A stretch of 64,000 bases of DNA from Ruminococcaceae bacterium UBA5413 (GTDB lineage Bacteria > Bacillota > Clostridia > Oscillospirales > Acutalibacteraceae). Where the stretch lies: the NCBI GenBank assembly GCA_002409585.1, contig DHNP01000010.1, positions 17,324 to 81,323 on the forward strand, read 5' to 3'. The notes under the pieces were generated by a model, which saw only the letters and a program-made list of their open reading frames with translations, made no database searches and was not told the DNA's origin. Position numbers and translations under genes: made by a program. Of the stretch, positions 33,750 to 42,569 are shown piece after piece (position 1 is the first letter of the stretch; every line of letters starts with the position of its first letter).

Positions 33750-35126
33750 TTATTCTGCCGTAAACATGCGGTACATGGCCTCAAGGCATACCTGCGCGTG
33801 GAGCATATAATAATTTATATCTATATTTTCGTCGGAGTTGTGCAGGCGCCTGTCCGGTTCTTCGGGGAAAAAAGGGCCGAAAGCGACGGCGCGGCCGTGC
33901 ATTTCGCGCGCGTACGTACCGCCGCCCGTAGCATAAAGGGCGGCGTCCTTTCCCGTAACGCTGCGGTAAGCATCCTTAAGGATTTTAACAAGCCCGCAGC
34001 CTTCGGGCATGTAAAGCGGTTTGTTGTCAAGCTGTACTTCCGTCTTAAGGCCGTAATCCCCGGCGGCTGACTGCAATGTGCGCAGGGTGCTCTCACCGTC
34101 TGAAGTTACTGGGTAGCGGATGTCAAGGCCGGCGCTGCGCGAACCGTCCGCGGCAGACACAAGGCCGAGGTTAAGGGTCAGCCCGCCGGACTCTTTGTCG
34201 CTTTGCGCTATGCCCGCAGAACGGCCGTCCGTTTCCATGCCTATGCGTTCGGCTAAGAAAGTAAAGAAACTTCCAAGTTCATTTTTCGTGAATACCTGGC
34301 TGAGCAGCAGTATAAGGCGCGACGCCGCGTTTATGCCTTCGTGTGGCATCATCGCGTGCGCGGCTTTGCCGCGCGATGTAACCTTGGCGCCGCCGCACGC
34401 GGCTTCGACGCTGAAGCCACCCTTTTTATCCGCAAGGGACTTCAGCTTTTCGTACTGCCCCGGCGTGCAGCGCACCTGCGCTTCTGCCGCGGAAGGGACG
34501 GCGTTTACAACGGTGCCTGCGTTAAAGCGAGTCACAGCAGGTGTTTCGCCGCATGTATCGGTTAACTTTACATGCAGTATACCTTTTTCACGGTTGCATA
34601 TGCCGTATTCAGCGTCGGGGGTAAAGCACATGTCGGGCAATGGTTCCTTTTCAAAATATTTTTTGAGGTCGTTGGAAGACAGCTCCTCACCGGCGCCGAA
34701 TATAACCCTAAGGCGGCGCCGGCCGGCTATGCCGGCATCCTTCAGAGCTTTCAGCGCGTACAGCGCGGCGATGGCGGCGCCTTTGTCGTCCGCTGTGCCG
34801 CGCCCGTAAAGTATGCTGCCCTTTTGCGTCAGTTCAAAGGGCGGAGTATGCCAGCCGCTTCCGGCGGGGACTACGTCAACGTGTACTACGGCGGCCGCAA
34901 TGCCGCTGCCGGCGCCGTACTCGGCATGTCCGGCGTAGTTGCCTGCGTTCATTACTGCAAGTCCCATTTCGGAAGCTCGCTTCAGGGCAAAACGGAGCGC
35001 GTTTGCACAATCGCGGCCGAACGGCATCCCCTGCTCTGACGATGAACAGACCGACGGTATGGCGACAAGTTCTGAAAGGCCTTTTATCATTTGCAGGCGG
35101 TACTTTTCCATGTCTAAGTTTAACAT
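33750..35126 (-). CDS. pepV: M20 dipeptidase, PepV/Sapep type
   Basis: A 458-residue zinc dipeptidase. The first metal histidine is in VVHVDVVPAGSGW (about residue 83), GRGTADDKGA carries the bridging aspartate (about 113), GAGEE the catalytic glutamate pair (about 147) and TPDAEYGICNREKG a further ligand (about 168). The lid domain inserts at about 230-345, and a late GGTYAREM histidine-region equivalent is near 415. It trims dipeptides in the cytoplasm. AAAGGGG precedes the ATG. It is divergent from the ABC pair. Confidence 0.88.
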   Translation of the reverse strand: MLNLDMEKYRLQMIKGLSELVAIPSVCSSSEQGMPFGRDCANALRFALKRASEMGLAVMNAGNYAGHAEYGAGSGIAAAVVHVDVVPAGSGWHTPPFELTQKGSILYGRGTADDKGAAIAALYALKALKDAGIAGRRRLRVIFGAGEELSSNDLKKYFEKEPLPDMCFTPDAEYGICNREKGILHVKLTDTCGETPAVTRFNAGTVVNAVPSAAEAQVRCTPGQYEKLKSLADKKGGFSVEAACGGAKVTSRGKAAHAMMPHEGINAASRLILLLSQVFTKNELGSFFTFLAERIGMETDGRSAGIAQSDKESGGLTLNLGLVSAADGSRSAGLDIRYPVTSDGESTLRTLQSAAGDYGLKTEVQLDNKPLYMPEGCGLVKILKDAYRSVTGKDAALYATGGGTYAREMHGRAVAFGPFFPEEPDRRLHNSDENIDINYYMLHAQVCLEAMYRMFTAE

Positions 35127-35295
35127 TTTTAAGCCCCTTTAAATAAAATTATATTTTACCGTGTAAAAAGCACAAAATAATTTATACTTTATTTATATAT
35201 AACTAAATATGCGTGATATAATTATAAAATAGATATATTAAATATTGCGTAAAAATTTATTTGCGCGGTTTTACCACGCTCGGCGGTGATATATA

Positions 35296-36210
35296 TTGGA
35301 CAGCCTTATTTGCACGGCCGGCCTTGTTAAAACTTACAAAGGGCAGGACGTTGCCGTAAACGGCGTTTCTTTTGAAGTTAAGGCAGGTTCGGCTTATGGA
35401 CTTTTAGGGCCGGCTGGGGCAGGGAAGACGACGGTAGTGATGATGCTTTCGGGGCTTTTGCGCCCTACTAAAGGCTCATGCCGCGTATGCGGCGTATCTT
35501 CGCCGGACGAACCTGCAAAGGCGCACAGGCTTTGCGGCACCGTTACGGAATCCGCAAGGATGTACGGCCATATGACGGGTATGCAGAACCTTGTTTTTTT
35601 CGGGCAGGCTTTCGGCATGGGGCAGGAGCAGTGCCGCGAAAGGGCTGCGCTGCTCCTTAAAAGGCTTGACCTGTGGGACGCCCGGGGCGTTAAGCTGGGC
35701 GCTTATTCAACAGGTATGGCTAAGCGGCTCTCTCTTGCGAGGGCATTAATGCACTGCCCGAAAGTTTTGCTGCTCGATGAGCCTTACTCGGGGCTTGACG
35801 CCGAGTCTGAGTCGGTGGTTGACGAGACGCTGTCGTCGCTTATGCGCAATGAAGGTACAGCCGTGCTTATATGTACGCACCAGCCCGAGTGCGCCGAAAG
35901 CCTTTGCGGTTCGTTCGGGATACTAAACAAGGGTACGCTTTTAGCTGACGGGGATACTGAAAGTTTAAGGGTAAGCGCCGGCATGAAGATAGGGGCTGCC
36001 GTAAGGCTTGCGGAAAATGATACGGCAGAGGGCTTTGAGCGCTGCAGCGGCGGATGGTGGCGCACCGGTATAGCAGACGAAAAAGAGATGCCGGCGGCCA
36101 TCTCAAAGCTGGTTGCCGGCGGGCATAAAATTTTTGAAGCAAAGCTTGAAAAACCCGCCGTGCGTGACATCTATAAACAATATGTCGGGAACGGAGGCGG
36201 AAAAAAATGA
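35296..36210 (+). CDS. ABC transporter ATP-binding protein
   Basis: A 304-residue ABC-2 type ATPase. Walker A is GPAGAGKTT (about residue 37), the signature is LGAYSTGMAKRLSLARAL (about 135), Walker B is VLLLDEPYSGLD (about 157) and the switch histidine is in ICTHQ (about 195). The extra 75-residue C-terminal domain is common in this subfamily. The start is a TTG with GGTGAT 5 nt upstream; no ATG fits. The stop overlaps the permease start by 4 bp. Substrate unknown; exporter of the antibiotic or Na+ type is a guess. Confidence 0.88.
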   Translation: MDSLICTAGLVKTYKGQDVAVNGVSFEVKAGSAYGLLGPAGAGKTTVVMMLSGLLRPTKGSCRVCGVSSPDEPAKAHRLCGTVTESARMYGHMTGMQNLVFFGQAFGMGQEQCRERAALLLKRLDLWDARGVKLGAYSTGMAKRLSLARALMHCPKVLLLDEPYSGLDAESESVVDETLSSLMRNEGTAVLICTHQPECAESLCGSFGILNKGTLLADGDTESLRVSAGMKIGAAVRLAENDTAEGFERCSGGWWRTGIADEKEMPAAISKLVAGGHKIFEAKLEKPAVRDIYKQYVGNGGGKK

Positions 36211-37016
36211 AATTCCTTACACCTTCCGAAAACGCTGTCGTTAAAAAAGATTATAACGAAGCGTGGAGCTCTATGACGGTACGCGTTTTTTCTACTGTGC
36301 TGCCTGCCTTTACGGCGGTCGTGCTGCCAATAATATTTTTTATTATAATATACAATATTTCTGATACGGATACGGCGGCCTTTAGGCAGATAACAAAACT
36401 TTTGCCTGAAAGCGCGGCAGCTTTTGGCGTTAAGCAGAAAATATTTTATTGTACTGTTAATTTTATTTTCCCTATATTTTTTTTATTAGTGCCGATTATG
36501 GTTGCATCCGCTGTTTCGGCGTGCTGTTTTGCCGGGGAAAACGAGCGCGGCACCCTTGAAACGCTTTTTCTTACGCCGCTTAAGCCTAAAAGGATTTTCA
36601 AGGCAAAATTCTTAGGCTGCATTTCGTTTGCGGCCATTGTTACGGCCCTTTCGTTCGCGGCGTTTTCCATAACGGTTTCCATAGGCGACATACTGCTTTC
36701 AATGCCGTTTTTTATTGATTGGAACTGGCTGATAATTTTTTTCATTCTCACGCCTGCGATTCTGCTTTTTTGCACTGCGCTTACGGCAGCTGCCATGTGC
36801 AGGGGTAAGGGATGCTTTAAATCAATGCAGATGTCGGGGTATATAGCTACACCGCTTATACTGCTTTTCCTGCTGCAGTTTACCGGCCTTTTCGTAGCCG
36901 GAGCGCGCACCCTGCTAATAGCATCTCTCGCCGTGGCCTTAGCAGACGCCGCGCTGGTTGTTGCGGCTGAAAAGTCGTTCGTTCCGCAGAAGCTTCTCTT
37001 TAAACCTGTAAAATGA
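36207..37016 (+). CDS. ABC-2 type permease
   Basis: A 269-residue polytopic membrane protein with about six segments: near 30-50, 85-110, 133-160, 172-195, 213-232 and 235-253. CCFAGENERGTLETLFLTPLKPKRIFKAKFLG (about 105-135) is the coupling region typical of ABC-2 permeases, where EnERGTLE..L.tP contacts the ATPase. It overlaps the ATPase gene by 4 bp and forms the membrane half of that transporter. Confidence 0.85.
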   Translation: MKFLTPSENAVVKKDYNEAWSSMTVRVFSTVLPAFTAVVLPIIFFIIIYNISDTDTAAFRQITKLLPESAAAFGVKQKIFYCTVNFIFPIFFLLVPIMVASAVSACCFAGENERGTLETLFLTPLKPKRIFKAKFLGCISFAAIVTALSFAAFSITVSIGDILLSMPFFIDWNWLIIFFILTPAILLFCTALTAAAMCRGKGCFKSMQMSGYIATPLILLFLLQFTGLFVAGARTLLIASLAVALADAALVVAAEKSFVPQKLLFKPVK

Positions 37017-37034
37017 TAAAATGCGGCTGCGGGG

Positions 37035-37062
37035 AAAAGCGCCTTACCGGTGGGCGCTTTTT
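37035..37062 (+). terminator. terminator after the ABC pair
   Basis: AAAAGCGCC (37035-37043) pairs with GGGCGCTTTTT (37052-37062) around an 8-nt loop. It lies 19 bp after the permease and reaches into the last codon of the convergent rluB. Confidence 0.75.
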
Positions 37063-37795
37063 ACCGCGCTTTTCTGCCGGTAAGTCCGGCCGCTTCAGCT
37101 TCGGTAAGGCGGCGCCACTTTCCGGGCGCAAGCCCGCCTAAGCGCAGCTCGCCTATGGAAATGCGTTTAAGCCTTGCAACCTCAAGGCCGAGCTTTTCGC
37201 ACATTTTCCTTATTTCACGGTTGCGTCCTTCGTGCAGGGTGATTTCGAGGACTTCTTTGCCGTCTTCGGTTTTAACGGGCGCTACTTCAGCCGGGGCTGT
37301 TTTTCTGCCGTCGATTTCAATACCGGCGGCCATTTCGTTTATTTGAGCGCCTGTAGCCGCAGGCCGTACGGTGACTCTGTATGTTTTGGGTATATGGTTT
37401 GCCGGATGCATCACGCTGTTGGCAAATTCGCCGTCGTTAGTAAGCAGGAGAAGCCCCTCGGAACCGCGGTCAAGCCTGCCTACGGGGAAAACACGGCCGA
37501 GCCCTTTAACGAGGTCTGCCGTACACTTGCGCCCCAGCTGGTCGTGCATGGTAGTTATGTAGCCGCGGGGCTTGTACAGCATTACATATATTTTTTCATG
37601 TTTTGCGCCGCGGGGTACGGGCCTGCCGTCTATGAGTATGTTATCTTTCAAAGGGTCGGCTTTGCAGCCGACAGAGGCCGTTTCACCGTTTACCGTAATG
37701 CGTCCGGCGGAAAGCATTTCTTCCGCTTTGCGTCGCGAGGCTATGCCAAGCTCCGACAATATTTTTTGGATCCGTATTTTTTCCAAGGCAAACAC
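37061..37795 (-). CDS. rluB: 23S rRNA pseudouridine synthase, RsuA/RluB family
   Basis: A 244-residue enzyme with an N-terminal S4 RNA-binding domain (IRIQKILSELGIASRRKAEEML, about 7-60) and a catalytic domain whose aspartate lies in GRLDRGSEGLLLLTNDG (about residue 103). HEGRNREIRKMCEKLG (about 200) is the family tail motif. The GTG at 37795 is listed; a TTG at 37786 gives a more usual N-terminus. Neither has a strong ribosome site. RluB modifies U2605 of 23S rRNA; RsuA specificity is possible. Confidence 0.9.
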   Translation of the reverse strand: MFALEKIRIQKILSELGIASRRKAEEMLSAGRITVNGETASVGCKADPLKDNILIDGRPVPRGAKHEKIYVMLYKPRGYITTMHDQLGRKCTADLVKGLGRVFPVGRLDRGSEGLLLLTNDGEFANSVMHPANHIPKTYRVTVRPAATGAQINEMAAGIEIDGRKTAPAEVAPVKTEDGKEVLEITLHEGRNREIRKMCEKLGLEVARLKRISIGELRLGGLAPGKWRRLTEAEAAGLTGRKAR

Positions 37796-37813
37796 TCTTT
37801 TGCATATAAATTT

Positions 37814-38959
37814 TTACCGGCTGAATAAGCCGAATTTTATCTTATCCTTCATTTTTGCGAAAAAATTTTTCTGAAGATGCTTATAATCTATATTTTCATT
37901 AGCCGTCAGTTCATTTTCGGCAACAACTTTGCCGTTTAACGCGTAACGCACGCTCCCTAAGACTTCCCCCTTTTTTACCGGGGCGTAAACAAAGCGCGGG
38001 AGCTGGACAGAACGTTTTAAATTTTGTCTGTTTTCGCGGACAACGACAATATTTTCACCTTCCGTCCCTGAAACGCGCACAGTGTTTTTAAGGCCGCCTG
38101 CCACCGGAACAGAAGCAGAAAAGGATGTGTCGTCTGTTTTTACGCTTTCAAGTTTTGAGAAACCGTAGTCGAGGAGTTTTTTGTGGTCGTCCCAGTCGCA
38201 CGGGTCCGACAAGGTTACGGCAATAACGCTTATGCCGTCTTTTTCAGCGGAAGAAACAAGGCAGCGGCCGGACTTTTTTGTAAAACCAGTTTTTACCCCG
38301 CTGCACCCGCCGTACATACTTAAAAGCTTGTTATGGTTTTTATAAGTACGTGTTTCGTCAGGGGATTCAAAATGTACTTTTATTGTTTTCTTGCCTACAA
38401 TATCGGCAAAGTCCTTATTTTCCATGGCATATGAAGCAAGCAGCGCCAAGTCATATGCCGACGAATAGTGGTTTTTGTCGTCAAGGCCCGACGGGGTTAC
38501 GTAATGCGTGTCGTTCATGCCAAGGGCACGCGCCTTTTCGTTCATCATGCCGGCGAAAGCATCAAGCGAACCGCCTACTGCTGTCGCGGCGGAGTTTGCG
38601 GCGTCGTTGCCGGAGACGGCGAGCATGCCCTCGGCAAGTGACCTTAGCTTTATCCTGTTGCCTGCGCGCAGGCCCATGGAGGAGCCCTCGACCTTTACCA
38701 TACCGTCGGTTATGGTTACGGTCTTATTGTTTTTACAGGCTGCTTCGAGCGTAAGGAGGGCTGTCATTATTTTCGTAGTGCTTGCTATGGGCATTTTGCC
38801 GTGGATGTTTTTGGCGTAAAGCACCGTATGGCCGCCTTGATCCATCACAATGGCGGACTTTGCCGAAACGGCAGGCCCGTTTTCGGCGCGGGCGCTTAAT
38901 GGGTATGCTGAAATTATTATCAGTAAAGCAGAGAAAATTGAAAAGGCCTTTTTAAACAC
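37814..38959 (-). CDS. dacF: D-alanyl-D-alanine carboxypeptidase (DacF/DacB type)
   Basis: A 381-residue S11 peptidase that removes the terminal D-Ala of peptidoglycan stem peptides. A signal peptide (about 1-25) is followed by the SxxK motif in IASTTKIMTALL (about 57), SGNDAANS (about 118) and VKTGFTKKSG (about 222). The C-terminal beta domain (about 275-360) ends in a Lys/Phe-rich amphipathic tail. Translation starts at a GTG with GGGTGAT upstream. Its neighbours ytfJ and DUF2953 suggest a spore-related DacF role. Confidence 0.9.
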   Translation of the reverse strand: MFKKAFSIFSALLIIISAYPLSARAENGPAVSAKSAIVMDQGGHTVLYAKNIHGKMPIASTTKIMTALLTLEAACKNNKTVTITDGMVKVEGSSMGLRAGNRIKLRSLAEGMLAVSGNDAANSAATAVGGSLDAFAGMMNEKARALGMNDTHYVTPSGLDDKNHYSSAYDLALLASYAMENKDFADIVGKKTIKVHFESPDETRTYKNHNKLLSMYGGCSGVKTGFTKKSGRCLVSSAEKDGISVIAVTLSDPCDWDDHKKLLDYGFSKLESVKTDDTSFSASVPVAGGLKNTVRVSGTEGENIVVVRENRQNLKRSVQLPRFVYAPVKKGEVLGSVRYALNGKVVAENELTANENIDYKHLQKNFFAKMKDKIKFGLFSR

Positions 38960-39065
38960 AAGAAATCACCCGCAAAATAAATTAAAATACCGGACCGGCA
39001 TGTTTGTTACCGTTTTTATAATTTATATGCGGGCGTCAGAGCCGTTAATTATAATTTTTGGGTTC

Positions 39066-39497
39066 TTATTTGTCTTTGTCTTCGCAGCCCTTGGTTTCGG
39101 TACTTTTGGCTTTGTCCTGCCCCTTGCCGTTTTTATTTTTTATCATACCGCTTATTTTTTCAATAAGGTCGGGGGTAAGGTCTATAATCCTGTCTATGGA
39201 AGTGCTGCCTGGGTCTATGCGCAGCATTTTTACGTTTCCGCTGCAAATGGTAAGGAAAGCGGTAGGGGAGATAGTGACGCTGGCGCCGGTGCCGCCGCCG
39301 AAAATCTGCTTGTCGCTTTTATTGGGCAGGTCTGAGCCGCCTGAGACGAAGCCGTACTTAACCGTCGAAACCGGGATGATGACGGTACTGCCGTCAGGCG
39401 AAGTTATCGGGTCGCCTATAATGGAGTTGACGTCCGCCATCTGCTTGATTTTTTCAAGGGTCGTATCCATCATGCCTTCTATTGGATGTTCGGGCAT
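39066..39497 (-). CDS. ytfJ: sporulation protein YtfJ (GerW family)
   Basis: A 143-residue soluble protein. It has HPIEGMMDTTLEKIKQMADVNSIIGDPI at the start, TVIIPVSTVKYGFVSGGSDL near 45 and a GGGTGASVTISPTAFL near 70, all typical of YtfJ/GerW, which is needed for normal spore germination in Bacillus. The C-terminus is a Lys/Asp-rich tail. GGCGGTG precedes the ATG. It is followed downstream by dacF and preceded by a DUF2953 gene, a common clostridial trio. Confidence 0.92.
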   Translation of the reverse strand: MPEHPIEGMMDTTLEKIKQMADVNSIIGDPITSPDGSTVIIPVSTVKYGFVSGGSDLPNKSDKQIFGGGTGASVTISPTAFLTICSGNVKMLRIDPGSTSIDRIIDLTPDLIEKISGMIKNKNGKGQDKAKSTETKGCEDKDK

Positions 39498-39603
39498 TTT
39501 CTACACCGCCTTTTATAATTTTAGATATTTATATTATTAGCCGTAAAGCCGGTTTTACTAAACTGAACTAAAAAATACTGGTTTTCGCCGCCGCGTTAAA
39601 GCT

Positions 39604-40188
39604 TTAAGCGGCCTGCTTTTTTTTCATCTTTATAAAGCCTTTAAAAGCGTAGAGGGCCGCCGACATAAGGAATATAACTTTTATCTTAGCTTTGCAGTTA
39701 AACTCGACGGAGCTTTCGCCTTTGCTGAAGTCGGGCGAAATGTTAACGCTGTATTCATTGTAATTTGTGTTTGAAAAAAGCACCGACACTGCCGGGTAAA
39801 CGGCTGAGCAGACATAACCGTACGCTATAGCGGTTTTTGCCGCATCGCCTGATGAAACGCATATATTTATTAAAAAATCACGTATTGTCAGATGTGCGAA
39901 AATCTTTTTTGCGGTTCCGGCTGCAACGGAGGCAAGCTCTTTTATAAATTCCAAAAATCCGGCAAGCCCTTTTTTTTGGAGCATTGTTTTGATTTTTGAT
40001 TCCTTAGGCTTTTCTTCCGCTGCTTTTTTGTCTTTTTTCGGTGGGCGCGGGGCAAGGGTGTAGTGAAAGAAAAGGTAGCGGATTTTGGCTGAGAACTCCT
40101 GACGGAACTCTAAGTCAACCGTTATGGGGCAAAGCGAAAGCACTGTGTTAAGCACGGTGAAAAAGAGCATTAAATATAGAAATTTCAT
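39604..40188 (-). CDS. DUF2953 membrane protein
   Basis: A 194-residue protein with an N-terminal hydrophobic segment (about 3-20), a basic central region (about 50-75), and a C-terminal hydrophobic stretch (about 170-185). The central helix region matches the DUF2953 family found upstream of ytfJ in sporulating Clostridia. CGGAGGG lies 3 nt before the ATG. Function unknown; a sporulation link is inferred from context. Confidence 0.72.
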   Translation of the reverse strand: MKFLYLMLFFTVLNTVLSLCPITVDLEFRQEFSAKIRYLFFHYTLAPRPPKKDKKAAEEKPKESKIKTMLQKKGLAGFLEFIKELASVAAGTAKKIFAHLTIRDFLINICVSSGDAAKTAIAYGYVCSAVYPAVSVLFSNTNYNEYSVNISPDFSKGESSVEFNCKAKIKVIFLMSAALYAFKGFIKMKKKQAA

Positions 40189-40205
40189 AGGCCCTCCGTA
40201 AAAAT

Positions 40206-40745
40206 TCAGCCTTTGCTGCCGGCGGCCTCCGGCCGGCTGGTACTTTCGGCTTCGCTTTTAACAGGCGGAAGTTCGCTAAGGGAGGATATATTAAGGCAGC
40301 GCAGAAAGCTTTCGGTTGTGCCGTAAACAAGCGGATGCCCGGGCAGTTCAAGCCTGCCGCGTTCTTCCACAAGCTGCTTTGACACAAGGCCGCTCAGTAC
40401 ACCCGAACAGTCGACCCCGCGCACCTGCTCTATGAAAGCCTTGGTCACGGGCTGGTTGTAGGCTATAACGGCCAAAACTTCCATGGCCGCCTGTGAAAGC
40501 GGCATATTGCGCCGTATCTCAAGCACTGCGCGCACATAATCCGCATACTTAGGCTCGGTGCACATCTGGTAGCTGTTTTCGAGCTTCGCTATTTTTATTC
40601 CCCGCTTTTCGGCGGCGTATTTTGCCGCAAGGTCGGCAAGCAGCTTTTCGGACGTAGCGTTGTCTATGCCGAGCGCCTGTGAAAACCTGTCGATGTTTAC
40701 AGCTTCGCCGCTCGCGAAAAGGATGGCTTCCATAGCGCTTTCCAT
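40206..40745 (-). CDS. scpB: segregation and condensation protein B
   Basis: A 179-residue kleisin-associated winged-helix protein. MESAMEAILFASGEAV at the start, AAMEVLAVIAYNQPVTKAFIEQVRGVDCSGVL (about 88-118) and LPGHPLVYGTTESFLRCL (about 135) are diagnostic. It works with ScpA and SMC in chromosome compaction. It starts 12 bp after scpA stops, forming the scpA-scpB pair. Confidence 0.95.
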   Translation of the reverse strand: MESAMEAILFASGEAVNIDRFSQALGIDNATSEKLLADLAAKYAAEKRGIKIAKLENSYQMCTEPKYADYVRAVLEIRRNMPLSQAAMEVLAVIAYNQPVTKAFIEQVRGVDCSGVLSGLVSKQLVEERGRLELPGHPLVYGTTESFLRCLNISSLSELPPVKSEAESTSRPEAAGSKG

Positions 40746-40756
40746 TTCTTTTATTT

Positions 40757-41467
40757 TCAGTTCCTGTCACCGCCGTTCATAAGCACCACTTCAGAGCCCT
40801 TTTCACCCTCGAGCCTTATACGCCGACCTTTTATAAGCTCAAGCACCGCGAGAAACGTCGCTATAAGCTCGGAGCGGCCGCTGCTGTCTGAAAAAAGCGA
40901 CACGTACGCAGACCTGCCGGTTTTACGGAGCTTTTTAAGCACGGAAATTATTTTTGATTTTACGGAAACGACCTTATGCGTCACTATGGCCGAGAAATCT
41001 TCGGGTGAGGGTGGCTTAAACCTGCTGCCGTGGCCGACGGCGCTGCCGTAAGCAGACATTATTGCCACAGGGGAAAGGCGGCGGCAGTACGCCGGGTCTG
41101 ACTCTATTTTCTGAGGTATGCGCGTATAACTGTCAAAGCTTACCTTTGAGCCGAGTATGCCGGCAATGCGTTTGCACTCCTGGTACTCCAGCAGCTGGCC
41201 GCTAAGCTCACGTTTGAGTTCTTCCGCTTCCTCATGCTTTGGGAGGAGCGAAACGCTTTTTATATAAACAAGGCGTGACGCCATTTCCAAAAACTCGCTC
41301 GCTATTTCCATGTTCTGCCCGCGCATTGCGTCTATGTGCGCCGAGTACTGGCCTATAAGCTCAAAAATGTTGATATCAAGTATGTCAAGCTTATTTTTTG
41401 AGATAAGGTAAAGGAGTAAATCGAGCGGCCCTTCGAAGGCATCTAATTTATAACATATTTTTCCCAT
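40757..41467 (-). CDS. scpA: segregation and condensation protein A
   Basis: A 236-residue kleisin that closes the SMC ring. FEGPLDLLLYLISKNKLDILDI (about 9-30) and ASEFLEMASRLVYIKSVSLLP (about 60-80) bind SMC and ScpB. The C-terminal winged helix (about 185-225) ends in RLEGEKGSEVVLMNG. The ribosome site before the ATG is weak. It sits 16 bp downstream of the site-2 protease gene, an arrangement common in Bacillota. Confidence 0.95.
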   Translation of the reverse strand: MGKICYKLDAFEGPLDLLLYLISKNKLDILDINIFELIGQYSAHIDAMRGQNMEIASEFLEMASRLVYIKSVSLLPKHEEAEELKRELSGQLLEYQECKRIAGILGSKVSFDSYTRIPQKIESDPAYCRRLSPVAIMSAYGSAVGHGSRFKPPSPEDFSAIVTHKVVSVKSKIISVLKKLRKTGRSAYVSLFSDSSGRSELIATFLAVLELIKGRRIRLEGEKGSEVVLMNGGDRN

Positions 41468-41482
41468 AATTTTTCATTTAAT

Positions 41483-42160
41483 TCACAGTACGCCGAACAG
41501 TCTGAACGGCAGCTGCGCGAGGAAGTTTATCCCGGCATAGCACCAGTTCACGAGAAAATTTATCGGAGTGTTGAGGGCGCCGGTAAAAAGGATGACGAGT
41601 ACTATGAGTATAATTATATTTTGGTAACGGTAGTAATTAGAAATGGCCCTGTCGGTAAGAAAAGCGCCTAAAATCTTTGAGCCGTCAAGCGGAGGGAGCG
41701 GAATAAGGTTAAAAACGGCGAGCGCGATGTTTATCTCAACGTAATAACCGAAGAAAATGGACGGTATGAGCGGCTCATAGTGCAGCGCGGCATATATGGC
41801 GTAATATATAATCATACCCACCAGCGCGGCAATAAGGTTTGAAAGAGGGCCGGCAAAAGCCGTAAGCGCTGTGTCGCGCTTAGGCTTTCTGAAGTTTCTC
41901 GGGTTTATCGGCACAGGCTTTGCCCAGCCGAAACCTATTAGCAGCAAAAGGATTGAGCCTACCATATCGAAACTTACTATGGGGTTTAGCGTAAGGCGGC
42001 CGCTGTTTTTTGCGGTGTCGTCGCCAAGCTTGTGCGCGGCAAGCGCGTGGGCAAATTCATGCAGCGGTAGAATGAAAAATATGATGAAGAGCATGGTGAG
42101 TATCTCAACGATTGCCCGCGTCAGAGTAAACGATTCGCCCCTCAGGATTTCGTACAGCAT
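41483..42160 (-). CDS. site-2 protease family membrane metalloprotease
   Basis: A 225-residue M50-type protease with about six membrane segments. The zinc site is HEFAHALAAHKLG (about residue 38) and a third ligand is in LPPLDGSKILGA (about 147), the LDG motif. The family cuts transmembrane substrates; this short subclass, often next to scpAB, has no known target. AAAGGAG lies 8 nt before the ATG. Confidence 0.88.
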   Translation of the reverse strand: MLYEILRGESFTLTRAIVEILTMLFIIFFILPLHEFAHALAAHKLGDDTAKNSGRLTLNPIVSFDMVGSILLLLIGFGWAKPVPINPRNFRKPKRDTALTAFAGPLSNLIAALVGMIIYYAIYAALHYEPLIPSIFFGYYVEINIALAVFNLIPLPPLDGSKILGAFLTDRAISNYYRYQNIIILIVLVILFTGALNTPINFLVNWCYAGINFLAQLPFRLFGVL

Positions 42161-42333
42161 AAAGCACTCTCCTTTATTTCATTTTATTATAATACATTGG
42201 ATATTAAAAGACAAGCAAACGATTTGTTAATTTAAGTTAGAAGGGCATCCTTAAATCCCTTGCTTTTTTGAAAATTTTTCACTTGTTTTCACTTGGATGA
42301 GTGCGATTTTAACCTTAAATTTATGCTATTATG

Positions 42334-42362
42334 TTGAAATTCGTAAAACCGTGGCTTATAAT
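42334..42362 (+). promoter_or_regulatory. promoter of the nhaC-type gene
   Basis: TTGAAA (42334-42339) and TATAAT (42357-42362) are exactly 17 bp apart. Transcription from about 42369 would give a leader of about 200 nt before the GTG start. Confidence 0.75.
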
Positions 42363-42368
42363 ATTTTA

Positions 42369-42569
42369 GTTAGGCAACCATATAAAACAAAGCTATGTTA
42401 AGCCGTAATAACAAGGTACAAAAAAACTTAACGCGGCATATGCTGAAAAATGTAGCATAGGCGGGCTTTTTCATCTCTTTGTTTTAATTTTGCCGGCCGG
42501 GCGCTTTATTTTCAGTTGCCCGTGTGAACAGGAAACTAAAAAAACAGGAAAACAAGGGGGAAATGAAAC
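42369..42569 (+). other. long structured 5' leader upstream of the nhaC-type gene
   Basis: No coding frame is convincing here. ATGTTAAG (42405-42412) can pair with CTTAA...CAT (42427-42439). TATGCT (42439-42444) pairs with AGCATA (42454-42459) around a 9-nt loop, followed by GGCGGGCTTTTTC, which resembles a terminator. GGGC/GCCC near 42499-42522 forms a third stem. The layout suggests an attenuator or riboswitch. I do not recognise a known class, and no T-box core is present. Together with 42161-42333, which is AT-rich and featureless, this fills the gap before the gene. Confidence 0.4.
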
